A DNA stretch of 64,000 nt from Bacteroides ilei (GTDB taxonomy: Bacteria; Bacteroidota; Bacteroidia; Bacteroidales; Bacteroidaceae): positions 445,997 through 509,996 of the forward strand of contig NZ_LT635801.1 in the NCBI RefSeq assembly GCF_900128495.1. The letters are read 5' to 3'. The translations under genes and the position numbers were made by a program. The notes beneath the pieces were generated by a model. It was not told where the DNA came from. It saw nothing but the letters and a program-made list of their open reading frames with translations, and ran no database searches. Within the stretch, counting starts at the first letter, position 1. Every line of letters begins with the position of its first letter. Below, one piece after another: positions 1 to 9,624 of the stretch.

Positions 1-1667
1 TCCATCACCATTACGCCTGTGATAAATTTGTACCGGGTTTTACAGCCGGTTATTTGCGGAGGGTGCTGGACAGTATAGAGCCACAACTCCTTCCTTTGCA
101 AGAAGGGGAAAGTGTGGAAGCCATGTGCAGCAAGCTGTTTCCGGTAATCTTTGATCCGGATGTGATGCCGAAACGGGTGAATCAGGCCGATGGAGATGAT
201 CTGGTGCTGACCTCGGCTGCCAATTATTACGAAGGGGTTACTCAGCAGGAAGCCGAAGAGTTCTATGCTGCCCAAAAACGTGCGGATGATCCGGAACCGG
301 TCATGTACGGCATGAACAGCCGTCTGGTAAAAAAAGACGGAAAGATACGGGAGGAGGTCTGGAAAGTGGGAGGCATGTATTCGGCCGCCATTGAAAAGAT
401 TATAGGGTGGCTGGAGAAGGCCCGGACGGTAGCCGAAAACGACAGGCAGCAGAATGTGATTTCACTGTTGATTGATTTTTACAGGACCGGTGACCTGAAA
501 ACATTTGATGCCTATTCCATAGCCTGGCTGAAGGATACTGCGTCGGATGTAGATTTCGTGAACGGATTCATTGAAAGTTACGGTGATCCGTTGGGAATGA
601 AAGCCAGTTGGGAGTCGATTGTCAACTTCAAGGATTCGGAAGCTACACACCGTACCGAAATCATCAGTGAGAATGCGCAGTGGTTTGAAGATCATTCTCC
701 GGTAGATCCTCGTTTCAAGAAAGAGAAGGTGAAAGGAGTTTCGGCTAAGGTCATTACCGCCGCTATGTTGGCGGGCGACCTGTATCCGTCGACTGCAATC
801 GGTATCAATCTGCCGAATTCCAACTGGATACGCAGTGTGCATGGCTCGAAATCGGTAACTATCGGTAACCTGACCGAAGCTTACAACAAGGCGGCCCGTG
901 GAAACGGGTTCCGTGAAGAGTTTGTTTACAGTGATGTGGAACGTGCCCTGCTGGAAAAGTATGCTGATATTACGGATGACCTTCATACAGACCTGCATGA
1001 ATGTCTGGGACACGGGTCGGGCAAGCTGCTACCCGGAGTGGATCCGGATGCGCTGAAGGCATATGGAGCAACCGTAGAAGAAGCACGTGCCGACCTGTTC
1101 GGACTCTATTATCTGCCGGATGACAGGATGGTGGAACTGGGGTTGACCCCTGACGGTGAAGCCTATAAGGCGGAATATTACTCATATATGATGAACGGAC
1201 TGATGACCCAACTGGTGCGTATAGAACCGGGATGTACTGTTGAGGAGGCGCATATGCGTAACCGTCAGCTGATAGCCCGTTGGGCTTTGGAACACGGACG
1301 TGCCCGGAATGTGGTGGAAATGGTGGTCTGTGAAGGCAAGACATATGTACGTGTCAACGACTATGTAGGGTTGCGTGGCCTGTTCGGCAATCTGCTGGCC
1401 GAGATACAACGTATCAAAAGTGAGGGTGACTATGAAGCTGCCCGTGAGCTGGTGGAAAAATATGCCGTACAGGTAGATCCGGAACTACACAGAGAAGTAC
1501 TGGAGCGTTATCGCCGTCTGAATCTGGCTCCTTACAAAGGTTTCCTGAATCCGGTTTATACGGCCGAGAAGAATGCCTGCGGTGAAATAACCGATGTGAC
1601 CCTGTCGTATAAGGAAGGTTATGCCGAGCAGATGCTCCGTTACAGCCGTGATTATTCAAATCTTTAA
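1..1667 (+). CDS. Dipeptidyl peptidase III family (M49) zinc peptidase, 5' truncated
   Basis: The frame is open from base 3 with no stop upstream, so the gene begins before the window; the TTG at 54 is not a credible start. The zinc motif HECLGH is encoded at 996-1013 and the second metal-ligand motif EEARAD at 1077-1094. This pair is typical of M49 dipeptidyl peptidase III, and Cys in the third position of the hexapeptide is the form known from Bacteroides thetaiotaomicron. The family removes dipeptides from the N-terminus of short peptides. The visible part is 554 residues, most of the expected length of about 650-680. Whether the protein has a signal peptide cannot be seen. The AlkD-like gene follows after 18 bases and is probably cotranscribed. 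Confidence 0.93.
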   Translation, partial: HHHYACDKFVPGFTAGYLRRVLDSIEPQLLPLQEGESVEAMCSKLFPVIFDPDVMPKRVNQADGDDLVLTSAANYYEGVTQQEAEEFYAAQKRADDPEPVMYGMNSRLVKKDGKIREEVWKVGGMYSAAIEKIIGWLEKARTVAENDRQQNVISLLIDFYRTGDLKTFDAYSIAWLKDTASDVDFVNGFIESYGDPLGMKASWESIVNFKDSEATHRTEIISENAQWFEDHSPVDPRFKKEKVKGVSAKVITAAMLAGDLYPSTAIGINLPNSNWIRSVHGSKSVTIGNLTEAYNKAARGNGFREEFVYSDVERALLEKYADITDDLHTDLHECLGHGSGKLLPGVDPDALKAYGATVEEARADLFGLYYLPDDRMVELGLTPDGEAYKAEYYSYMMNGLMTQLVRIEPGCTVEEAHMRNRQLIARWALEHGRARNVVEMVVCEGKTYVRVNDYVGLRGLFGNLLAEIQRIKSEGDYEAARELVEKYAVQVDPELHREVLERYRRLNLAPYKGFLNPVYTAEKNACGEITDVTLSYKEGYAEQMLRYSRDYSNL

Positions 1668-1685
1668 AGAATCCTATATAAATAT

Positions 1686-2354
1686 ATGAATAACGAGACA
1701 CACGAAATAATTAAAGATATCAAGTCGAAATTCCGTCTGTACATGAATGGTCCTGTATCGCAGAGCATGCGTGAAAAAGGTGTGGACTACAAGATCAACT
1801 TCGGAATCGAATATCCGCGGATCAAGGAAATTGCGGCAGAATATGAAAAGAATCATGATGTGGCCCAGGAGTTATGGAAGGATAATATCCGTGAATGTAA
1901 GATTCTGGCAGGTCTTCTTCAGCCGGTTGATACTTTCTATCCTGAGATTGCTGAAATCTGGATTGAAGGGATGCATCTGCCGGAGCTGGCAGAGTATACA
2001 GTAATGAACCTGTTCCAGTATCTGCCGTATGCATCGGACGTGGTTTTCGGATGGATAGCCGATGACAGGGAATATTTCCAGGTTTGCGGGTATCTGCTGA
2101 TGGCCCGTCTGCTGATGAAGGGGATGAAACTGAATGAACGTGCTGAAGCCGAGTTCCTGGACCAGGCGTTTACGGCATTGGAAAATGACGGGACCAATGT
2201 ACGGCGTGCCGCTTCGGTCGCCTTAAGAAAATTCGGAATCCAGTCGCGTGACAACAGACGTACCATGAGCAAGCAGTTAGGCATATTAGGAAAATCGGAA
2301 AAACCGGAAGTACGTGCGTGGGTAGAAGAGATAAAGAATGACATTGATTTTTGA
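1686..2354 (+). CDS. AlkD-like DNA alkylation repair (HEAT-repeat) protein
   Basis: The 222-residue protein is all helical in appearance, with repeated amphipathic segments. Its N-terminal region, with a YPRIKEIA stretch followed by a W-K-D-x-I-R-E-x-K helix, resembles the AlkC/AlkD family. AlkD members are HEAT-repeat glycosylases that excise N3- and N7-alkylated purines without flipping the base. The length fits the family (about 220-240). The ATG start leaves an 18-base gap after the M49 gene, and the two probably share a transcript. Function comes from family resemblance only; some members have no glycosylase activity and are structural DNA binders. No terminator is obvious before the Fur-family gene, which has its own promoter-like box. 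Confidence 0.8.
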   Translation: MNNETHEIIKDIKSKFRLYMNGPVSQSMREKGVDYKINFGIEYPRIKEIAAEYEKNHDVAQELWKDNIRECKILAGLLQPVDTFYPEIAEIWIEGMHLPELAEYTVMNLFQYLPYASDVVFGWIADDREYFQVCGYLLMARLLMKGMKLNERAEAEFLDQAFTALENDGTNVRRAASVALRKFGIQSRDNRRTMSKQLGILGKSEKPEVRAWVEEIKNDIDF

Positions 2355-2411
2355 CCTGTTCCGGTTCTGACTGAGGCGTGTATGATAAAAGAAAAATTTC
2401 CGTATATCATT

Positions 2412-2440
2412 TTTGAATTACATAAAAAAGAGTAACTTTG
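2412..2440 (+). promoter_or_regulatory. Bacteroidetes-type promoter for the Fur-family gene
   Basis: A TTTG at 2412-2415 lies 17 bases before TAACTTTG at 2433-2440, matching the Bacteroides sigma-ABfr consensus (TTTG, then TAnnTTTG). It sits about 20 bases upstream of the start codon, so the leader would be short. Confidence 0.6.
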
Positions 2441-2460
2441 ACCCCTGAACGGTTTATTGG

Positions 2461-2922
2461 ATGGAAGAAGCAATCAAAGATAAAGTGAAGCAGGTCCTTA
2501 CCGATTATCTGCAGAAGAACGGGCATCGGAAGACGCCCGAGAGATATGCCATACTTGATACAATCTATTCAATCAAGGGACATTTCGACATAGATATGCT
2601 TTATTCCTATATGGCCGAAAAGGAAAAGTTCCGGGTTAGCCGTGCCACGCTCTACAATACGATTATCCTGCTTATTGATGCGGGGCTTGTCATCAAGCAT
2701 CAGTTCGGGAATTCTTCACAGTATGAGCGTTCCTATAACAATGAGACTCATCATCACATGATCTGTACATCGTGTGGAAAGGTGGTTGAATTTGAGGATG
2801 AGGCCTTGAAACAGGCTATTGCACAGACTAAACTGAGGGGATTTCATGCCTCGCACTATTCATTATATATTTATGGATTGTGTAACAGATGCATGATAGC
2901 CAGACGTAAGAAAAACAAGTAA
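2461..2922 (+). CDS. Fur-family transcriptional regulator (Fur/PerR/Zur type)
   Basis: The 153-residue protein has the Fur layout: an N-terminal winged helix (about residues 10-90, with SRATLYNTI as the recognition-helix region) and a C-terminal dimerisation and metal-binding domain. Two CxxC pairs, Cys102/Cys105 and Cys141/Cys144, would form the structural zinc site. The HHH cluster at 97-99 supplies further ligands. The family represses iron, zinc or peroxide genes when metal is bound. Sequence alone does not decide between Fur, PerR and Zur. purA starts 21 bases downstream on the same strand, so the regulator may lead a two-gene transcript. No operator was identified. Confidence 0.9.
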   Translation: MEEAIKDKVKQVLTDYLQKNGHRKTPERYAILDTIYSIKGHFDIDMLYSYMAEKEKFRVSRATLYNTIILLIDAGLVIKHQFGNSSQYERSYNNETHHHMICTSCGKVVEFEDEALKQAIAQTKLRGFHASHYSLYIYGLCNRCMIARRKKNK

Positions 2923-2943
2923 TAATATAAAAGCTGAAAAGTC

Positions 2944-4215
2944 ATGAAAGTAGATGTTTTGCTAGGATTGCAATGGGGCGATGAAGGTAAAGGTAAAGTC
3001 GTGGATGTACTGACTCCCCGTTATGATGTTGTCGCCCGATTCCAAGGTGGACCGAATGCAGGCCATACTCTTGAATTTGAAGGTCAGAAATATGTGCTCC
3101 GTTCAATTCCTTCGGGAATCTTTCAGGGAGATAAAGTAAATATTATCGGAAACGGTGTTGTTCTGGATCCGGCCTTGTTCAAGGCTGAAGCCGAAGCATT
3201 GGAAGCCAGCGGACATCCGTTGAAGGAACGTCTGCACATTTCGAAGAAGGCTCATCTTATACTGCCTACCCACCGTATTCTGGATGCTGCTTATGAAGCT
3301 GCCAAAGGTGCGTCAAAAGTAGGTACTACGGGTAAGGGGATCGGTCCTACCTATACCGATAAGGTAAGCCGTAACGGTTTGCGTATAGGTGATATCCTGC
3401 ATAACTTTGAAGAAAAATATGCGGCTGCCAAAGCCCGTCATGAGGCTATCCTGAAGAGCCTGAACTATGAATATGATATCACTGAACTGGAAAAACAATG
3501 GATGGAAGGTATAGAATACCTGCGTCAGTTCCATCTGGTTGACAGTGAACATGAAATCAACAATCTGTTGAAGCAGGGCAAGAGTGTGCTTTGTGAAGGA
3601 GCTCAAGGTACGATGCTGGATGTGGATTTCGGATCTTATCCGTTTGTAACCTCATCCAATACCATCTGTGCTGGTGCGTGTACCGGTCTGGGACTGGGTC
3701 CTAACAAGATAGGTGAAGTATACGGTATCATGAAGGCTTATTGTACGCGTGTGGGTGCCGGTCCGTTCCCGACTGAACTGTTTGATGAAACAGGAAAGAC
3801 AATCCGTGATCTGGGACATGAATATGGCGCAGTAACTGGTCGTGAACGTCGTTGCGGATGGGTTGACCTGGTGGCTTTACGGTATGCTATCATGATAAAC
3901 GGTGTAACCAAGCTGATTCTGATGAAGAGTGACGTCCTTGACGGTTTCGATACAATCAAAGCCTGTGTAGCCTATAAGGTGAACGGTGAGGAAATTGATT
4001 ATTTCCCATTCGATATTAGCGAGGGGGTAGAACCTGTATATGCTGAATTACCGGGATGGAAGACAGATATGACCAAGATGACCAGTGAAGATGAATTCCC
4101 TGAAGAATTCAACGCTTACATTTCGTTCCTGGAAGAACAGCTGGAAACTCCAATCAAGATTGTTTCTGTAGGCCCTGACCGTGAACAGACCATTGAACGT
4201 TATACTGAAGAATAA
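2944..4215 (+). CDS. purA: Adenylosuccinate synthetase
   Basis: This enzyme makes adenylosuccinate from IMP, aspartate and GTP, the first committed step from IMP to AMP. The N-terminal P-loop GLQWGDEGKGK holds the catalytic Asp13, and GGPNAGHT holds catalytic His41. Both match the family exactly. GTTGKGIGPTY (IMP binding) and GAVTGRERRCGW are also present. Its 423 residues are normal for bacterial PurA. It follows the Fur-family gene by 21 bases and ends at a strong hairpin shared with the convergent gene. Confidence 0.98.
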   Translation: MKVDVLLGLQWGDEGKGKVVDVLTPRYDVVARFQGGPNAGHTLEFEGQKYVLRSIPSGIFQGDKVNIIGNGVVLDPALFKAEAEALEASGHPLKERLHISKKAHLILPTHRILDAAYEAAKGASKVGTTGKGIGPTYTDKVSRNGLRIGDILHNFEEKYAAAKARHEAILKSLNYEYDITELEKQWMEGIEYLRQFHLVDSEHEINNLLKQGKSVLCEGAQGTMLDVDFGSYPFVTSSNTICAGACTGLGLGPNKIGEVYGIMKAYCTRVGAGPFPTELFDETGKTIRDLGHEYGAVTGRERRCGWVDLVALRYAIMINGVTKLILMKSDVLDGFDTIKACVAYKVNGEEIDYFPFDISEGVEPVYAELPGWKTDMTKMTSEDEFPEEFNAYISFLEEQLETPIKIVSVGPDREQTIERYTEE

Positions 4216-4230
4216 AACCTGATTTATAGC

Positions 4231-4274
4231 ATAAAAAATAAAGGGATGCCAACGAGCATCCCTTTATTTTTTAT
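4231..4274. terminator. Bidirectional intrinsic terminator
   Basis: A near-perfect 19-bp inverted repeat (core AAAGGGATGC / GCATCCCTTT) has a 6-base loop, with A-rich and T-rich arms. It lies between the convergent purA and beta-helix genes and can serve both. Confidence 0.88.
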
Positions 4275-4291
4275 GTGTTACACGTAATGGA

Positions 4292-7200
4292 TTATCGGGC
4301 AACCTGGAGGAAGCAGACTGTATGGCTGGTAGGGGCGTTTAATGTGATAACAGTCCCTCCTTTAATTTTACGGTCTTTCCGGATAACGGTACCTGTAACA
4401 GGGTCAATCCAGTAGACCTTGAATTCGGAGGAATCACCGTTCAGGTCGAGAGCAGCCTGTTGCTGATGGCAATAGACGAGATAACCTTTCCCTTTCTTTC
4501 CCAGTACCCATTGCCGTCCGTGTTGTGTCTGTTCATCTATCGGTTGGAACGTGGAGGCTGTCTGGTAAACATCCACTTCATCGACGGGAGGGACCGGAGC
4601 CAGTGATCCTCCGGCCATGAAAACGGCCCATCCTGACAAGTTCCCCCGGTTATCTTCAGGCTTCTGTCCGTTATAGATGACTGCTTTTTCGGGATAGTTC
4701 ATGCGATATTCCCTGACAGCACGGTAGATGGATTCGGCTGATGTCTTGCCCGGATCTATCAGCCTTGCCCATTGGCGTGGGGCTAGACTACGTCCTCCTT
4801 GAGGCTCATATAACGTCCCGTCGGTACGGTAATGCCATTGGCGGATATCAATGATATCGACCAGTTTCCGGTATTCCGGATCTTTCAGGATAGAATCCTG
4901 TACGTCTTTGGTAGCAGTCAATGCCACCAGTTGGTGCTGAGGACAAGCATTGATTTCTTCCAGCCAGAAACGGGTAAAGTGCAGCGGTCCGGTATATTCC
5001 ATGCCTATGCTGTGTATTACCCCGTTATTGTTCCGGAAAGTATTGACACTTCCCCTGATCAGGATGCTATGGTACTTACGGATTATGGGACGGCTGATGT
5101 CATAGAACTGTTCGGCCATATATACACGTTTGTCTCCGGAGAAAAGTGTTTTTTCCGGAAATCCTACGTCATTGATGTTATTGGCCGATCTCCATGGATA
5201 GTCGCACCAGTGTGCACCTTCTTCAATGATGTTGTGCTGGTTGTAATGGTCATTGAACAGGATTAGTCCTTTTCTGTCGGCCAGGTCGGCAAATTGGCGC
5301 AGACGTTCAAAATACCAAGGGTTCAGCTTGTTCAGGTCGTACTTGCTGAGTCTGTCCTGTGCTTCCCCCTGACCACTACGGCTATAAGGATATTCGTTGA
5401 AGGGAGCCCAAACTTCGGCATCGGCCTGCATGTTTCTTTCATGGTCGTTGCGACGGCGTTCATACCACAATCCGGTACGGTGGAACAGGACATGTCCTCC
5501 TGATCTGACCAACTGTTCGGCTACACTGTCCGGCTCCTCTGTGAGTCCGTATCCTGTCCTTCCAGGATAGAAATGTGTAAGTGAACCCATACCTTGCCAA
5601 TTGGTGGTACCGGGGAGGCGTTTTCCCGGATAAGTACCGTTAGTCATGATCTGGCTTCCTCTGACAATCCAACCGTTTGATATGGCCAAAGGTTCGGACA
5701 TTTTAACTTTCATCTTTTTCGGGTACTGGAATCCGGTCTGAGAAAGATCGGGTACTTTTGTGATATCGTATACGATAGGATAAAGTACAGCCATACTGTC
5801 GATCCACCGATCCATGCGCATATCCGGTTTCAGGCTTTCTTTTGACATCCATGCCGCATATTCCACACTTGGTTTGGCCGTTTCTGACGTTTCGTATACG
5901 TAGATTTTTTTTGTTTCAACATCCTGTTTTTGTCCGGTACGTGCTTCAAGTTGCGCATAGAAAAAGCTTTCCGGTTTGATGAATGTATGCGAAAGCTGGT
6001 AATATCCGTTTCCATAGGGTTGTGTCCACATGCCATATGCCCAGTTATGGGCTGTAGGCGGAGTTACGCAGTGAGTCTGTGAAGCCCGTCCCTGCCAGAT
6101 CAGGGAATTGGCTGCGGTCCATCCGGCCCCTTGGTCGGAAATATCTCTATAACCGTATTCCAATGCACCTCCCGATACGGTGACCTTATCCATGAGTATG
6201 CCGTTTGAAAATCCGCCGGTAGAACCACTGAAACTGTAAGGACGTTCGGAGTGGCATTGCACAAAAGCATTCGGTCCGGGGACTCCACGACCTACGCTGA
6301 AATCGCGGTAACCTTCTTCCGAATAACATCGTTGGAACAGGGTAAGCTGTCCCCATGTATGGAAAGCATAGCGACGGTGGTTGGCTATTTCTGAAACGGG
6401 TTGCAGAAACTTGCAGTCTTCAACGGTAATCTGACTGCTTCCTTCAAGCAACATGACGGCCGATCCGGCGAAATGTACGGCTTCCATCTGCCTTACCCAT
6501 CCGTTCCGTATGTGGTTGAATGTGACTGCTTGCCAACGGTGGTTTTCGTCTTTCGGGTTATTTGCGTCGAAAGCCGATTCGAAACGCAGGTTTTCTATTC
6601 CGACATTCTCAATCCTGCCTTTCCATTCGAGCGGCAGGATATAGCCTCCTCCGTATTGGGGGTCGAGGCTTAAGGTTAGAGGAATATCTATCTCAATACC
6701 GGTTCCGGTAACGGCCTTGACCGTACGTTCCCATGTCATGTCGTATTGTCCGGGTTTCCATTTCGAAAAGTTGTATTCCTGTTGGTTGCCCAGCCGGTCG
6801 GTTCCGAGTTCCTCCAGCCATGCGGCAGTAGATGGTCGTACTACCCGTATACGGTCGCCGGCTTTCAGTTTTCCTTTGTCTGCCATCGGAATGAAAGTAG
6901 ATCCTACCGGAATATAAGTCTTGTCTGCCTGTAAAGTATCTCCGGTACGGGCATCGTCTGTGCCCAGAACACGGACTACTTCGTTTTTCATGAAGCCTTC
7001 TCCCAGGATTGTAGTTCCATTTTCTTTGTATCCGCTTCCTCGCAGGACAATGCCACCGTGGCGTATCAGCAGCTGGCCTTTGACATGAAATGTACCAGGC
7101 ATGAGTTGTACAGCCCCTCTGAATCCGTCTTTTCCGACAGGCTGTGAAGCTACGTAATCGATAGCCTGTTGGATGAGTCGGGTATCATCATTCCCGCTTG

Positions 7201-7432
7201 GACGGATATAGACCTTGGCTTTGACAGTAGGAATGGGACTTTCGGATTGTCTGTATCCGCAGAAAGAGAAATCGGGCACTTTATCTCCGTTTTGATAGGG
7301 GAAGATAATGATATGGCCATCTTCCGTAACATGGATAGGCATACCGGGTGTAGTCTTGAAATGTGCGTCAAGGTTAATGCAAGTGCTTATTCCGACAGTA
7401 AGCAGAAGCATGTTTTTAAGTATGTGTTTCAT
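4292..7432 (-). CDS. Large secreted right-handed beta-helix protein with C-terminal glycosidase-like region
   Basis: The 1,046-residue protein begins with a hydrophobic signal peptide (about residues 1-23). Residues of roughly 70-480 look like a pectate-lyase-type parallel beta-helix: a VQLMPGTFHVKG entry, then repeated short strands with N-G-x-V and G-x-x-L-x-x turns. Residues of about 580-950 look like an alpha/beta barrel, with aromatic and acidic motifs such as GLWYERRRNDHER and LILFNDHYNQHN. A small beta-domain ends the protein. Similar Bacteroidetes proteins carry a C-terminal domain I recall as DUF6298; I could not confirm this. The likely role is polysaccharide binding or cleavage in the periplasm or at the surface, but substrate and catalytic residues are unknown. 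It stands alone with no SusC/SusD pair beside it. Confidence 0.72.
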   Translation of the reverse strand: MKHILKNMLLLTVGISTCINLDAHFKTTPGMPIHVTEDGHIIIFPYQNGDKVPDFSFCGYRQSESPIPTVKAKVYIRPSGNDDTRLIQQAIDYVASQPVGKDGFRGAVQLMPGTFHVKGQLLIRHGGIVLRGSGYKENGTTILGEGFMKNEVVRVLGTDDARTGDTLQADKTYIPVGSTFIPMADKGKLKAGDRIRVVRPSTAAWLEELGTDRLGNQQEYNFSKWKPGQYDMTWERTVKAVTGTGIEIDIPLTLSLDPQYGGGYILPLEWKGRIENVGIENLRFESAFDANNPKDENHRWQAVTFNHIRNGWVRQMEAVHFAGSAVMLLEGSSQITVEDCKFLQPVSEIANHRRYAFHTWGQLTLFQRCYSEEGYRDFSVGRGVPGPNAFVQCHSERPYSFSGSTGGFSNGILMDKVTVSGGALEYGYRDISDQGAGWTAANSLIWQGRASQTHCVTPPTAHNWAYGMWTQPYGNGYYQLSHTFIKPESFFYAQLEARTGQKQDVETKKIYVYETSETAKPSVEYAAWMSKESLKPDMRMDRWIDSMAVLYPIVYDITKVPDLSQTGFQYPKKMKVKMSEPLAISNGWIVRGSQIMTNGTYPGKRLPGTTNWQGMGSLTHFYPGRTGYGLTEEPDSVAEQLVRSGGHVLFHRTGLWYERRRNDHERNMQADAEVWAPFNEYPYSRSGQGEAQDRLSKYDLNKLNPWYFERLRQFADLADRKGLILFNDHYNQHNIIEEGAHWCDYPWRSANNINDVGFPEKTLFSGDKRVYMAEQFYDISRPIIRKYHSILIRGSVNTFRNNNGVIHSIGMEYTGPLHFTRFWLEEINACPQHQLVALTATKDVQDSILKDPEYRKLVDIIDIRQWHYRTDGTLYEPQGGRSLAPRQWARLIDPGKTSAESIYRAVREYRMNYPEKAVIYNGQKPEDNRGNLSGWAVFMAGGSLAPVPPVDEVDVYQTASTFQPIDEQTQHGRQWVLGKKGKGYLVYCHQQQAALDLNGDSSEFKVYWIDPVTGTVIRKDRKIKGGTVITLNAPTSHTVCFLQVAR

Positions 7433-7455
7433 AATATCAAGTTAAGCATATAATG

Positions 7456-7463
7456 CAAATATA
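7456..7463 (-). promoter_or_regulatory. -7 box for the beta-helix gene
   Basis: On the minus strand this reads TATATTTG, a match to TAnnTTTG, about 24 bases before the start codon of the beta-helix gene. No clear -33 TTTG is visible. Confidence 0.45.
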
Positions 7464-7575
7464 GCCAATTGTTACGGATTCGTATTCTTTTTACCAGGCT
7501 TTTCGGGAAAGGTAGCGGGTATGGAACTGGATTTTGTGTCTGATAAAAAGGAAAAAGATATAGAATGTAGATGTT

Positions 7576-7610
7576 TTTGGGGTGTATTTCTGTCAAAAAT
7601 AGTACCTTTG
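7576..7610 (+). promoter_or_regulatory. Promoter for the ABC-F gene
   Basis: TTTG at 7576-7579 and TACCTTTG at 7603-7610 are 23 bases apart. The box lies 30 bases before the ATG at 7641. It also lies downstream of an in-frame ATG at 7521, which argues against that earlier start. Confidence 0.6.
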
Positions 7611-7640
7611 CCCATACATTTGTATTGTAGCAGAAACTTT

Positions 7641-9587
7641 ATGATTTCAATAGAAAAACTGAAGGTAGAGTTTGGAGTGACTCCTTTATTTGAAGACGTT
7701 TCGTTTGTTATCAATAAAAAGGACCGGATAGCGCTGGTCGGCAAAAACGGAGCGGGCAAATCTACCATGTTGAAAATATTGGCAGGTCTGCAGCAGCCTA
7801 CTGAAGGTACCGTGTCGGTACAACGTGGAATAACAATCGGTTATTTGCCTCAGGTTATGATACTGAGTGATACACGTACTGTCATGGCAGAAGCAGAGAT
7901 GGCATTCGAACATATATTCGAACTGCAGGACCGCTTGGCGAAGATGAATCAGGAACTGGCCGACCGTACAGATTATGACTCGGAAAGTTATCATGAGCTG
8001 ATAGAACGTTTTACACATGATAACGAACGTTTTCTGATGATGGGAGGAACCAATTACAAAGCGGAAATAGAACGTACACTGGTTGGTTTGGGCTTTAACC
8101 GTTCTGACTTTGACCGTCCTACAAGTGAATTCAGCGGTGGCTGGAGAATGCGTATTGAATTGGCCAAGCTGTTGCTCCGGCGTCCGGATGTGCTGTTGCT
8201 TGACGAACCTACCAACCACTTGGATATAGAAAGTATCCAATGGCTGGAGAATTTCCTGAAGATGAGTCCGGGAGCAGTGGTATTGGTCAGCCATGACCGT
8301 GCTTTCATCAATAATGTGACAAACCGTACCATTGAGATTTCGTGCGGCCATATCTATGACTATAAGGTCCCTTATGATGAATTTGTAGTGTTACGTAAGG
8401 AACGACGCGAGCAACAGTTACGTGCATATGAAAACCAACAGAAGGAAATAAAGGATACAGAAGATTTCATTGAACGTTTCCGGTATAAGGCGACTAAGGC
8501 GGTTCAGGTACAGAGCCGTATCAAGCAGTTGGAGAAGATTGTTCCGATTGAGATTGATGAGGAGGACAGATCGACATTACGTCTGAAGTTCCCGCCGGCT
8601 ATACGTTCCGGAAATTATCCGGTTATCTGTGAGAATGTGAAGAAGGCTTATGGTGATCATGTTGTGTTTCACGATGTAAATATGACTATTCACCGGGGAG
8701 AGAAGGTGGCTTTTGTCGGAAAAAACGGAGAGGGAAAATCTACCTTGGTGAAATGTATTATGGATCAGATACCCTACGAGGGTAAACTGGTTATAGGACA
8801 CAATGTTGAAATCGGGTATTTCGCGCAGAACCAGGCTCAGTTATTGGATGAGAATCTGACTGTATTCGATACGATAGACCGTGTGGCCAAAGGAGATATA
8901 CGGTTGAAGATCAGAGATATCTTGGGAGCATTCATGTTCGGTGGTGAAGCTTCCGACAAAAAGGTGAAAGTGCTTTCCGGAGGTGAAAGGAGTCGTCTGG
9001 CCATGATCAAGCTTTTGCTGGAGCCTGTGAATCTACTGATACTGGATGAACCGACGAACCATTTGGACATGCGTTCGAAGGATGTCTTGAAGGATGCTAT
9101 CAAGGAATTTGACGGAACTGTAATCGTTGTATCACACGACCGTGAATTTCTCGACGGACTGGTTACCAAAGTCTATGAGTTCGGAGGCGGGCTGGTAAAA
9201 GAGCATCTGGGAGGTATCTACGATTTTCTCCAGAAGAAGAAAATGGAGAGCCTGAATGAACTTCAACTCAGCCAATCGCCTGTTGTATCAGACACTAAAG
9301 AAAAAATAACAGTTCCTGCCAGTGATAACAAACTTTCTTATGAAGCTCAGAAAGAACAGAATAAGAAGATCCGTAAATTTGAGAAACAGATAGAAGACTG
9401 TGAAGTGAGGATTGAAAAGCTGGAACAGCAGATTGCGGAACTGGAACTCCAGTTGGCCACTCCAGAGGGAGCTTCCGATATGCAGCTGTATGAACAGTAT
9501 CAGCAATTGAAAAAACAGGAGTCTGATGCGGAAGACGAGTGGGAAAACCTATCGATAGAGTTGGACAACTTCAAACAAAACCTGTAG
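7641..9587 (+). CDS. ABC-F family ATPase (ribosome-associated type)
   Basis: Two ABC ATPase domains in one 648-residue chain with no membrane segments define the ABC-F family. Walker A motifs are GKNGAGKST (residues 34-42) and GKNGEGKST. Signature motifs are SGGWRMR and LSGGERSR, and each half has an EPTNHLD Walker B. The linker between the halves is charged and helical, and the C-terminus forms a Glu/Lys/Gln-rich coiled coil, as in Uup and YdiF/YfmR-type proteins. ABC-F proteins act on the ribosomal E site in translation, and a few give antibiotic resistance; nothing here marks this one as a resistance factor. The ATG at 7641 is chosen because the protein then starts directly with the first ABC strand and the promoter lies just upstream. 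Confidence 0.93.
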   Translation: MISIEKLKVEFGVTPLFEDVSFVINKKDRIALVGKNGAGKSTMLKILAGLQQPTEGTVSVQRGITIGYLPQVMILSDTRTVMAEAEMAFEHIFELQDRLAKMNQELADRTDYDSESYHELIERFTHDNERFLMMGGTNYKAEIERTLVGLGFNRSDFDRPTSEFSGGWRMRIELAKLLLRRPDVLLLDEPTNHLDIESIQWLENFLKMSPGAVVLVSHDRAFINNVTNRTIEISCGHIYDYKVPYDEFVVLRKERREQQLRAYENQQKEIKDTEDFIERFRYKATKAVQVQSRIKQLEKIVPIEIDEEDRSTLRLKFPPAIRSGNYPVICENVKKAYGDHVVFHDVNMTIHRGEKVAFVGKNGEGKSTLVKCIMDQIPYEGKLVIGHNVEIGYFAQNQAQLLDENLTVFDTIDRVAKGDIRLKIRDILGAFMFGGEASDKKVKVLSGGERSRLAMIKLLLEPVNLLILDEPTNHLDMRSKDVLKDAIKEFDGTVIVVSHDREFLDGLVTKVYEFGGGLVKEHLGGIYDFLQKKKMESLNELQLSQSPVVSDTKEKITVPASDNKLSYEAQKEQNKKIRKFEKQIEDCEVRIEKLEQQIAELELQLATPEGASDMQLYEQYQQLKKQESDAEDEWENLSIELDNFKQNL

Positions 9588-9624
9588 CTTGTATGTAAAT
9601 TATCAATATTTTAATAAATAAGAT

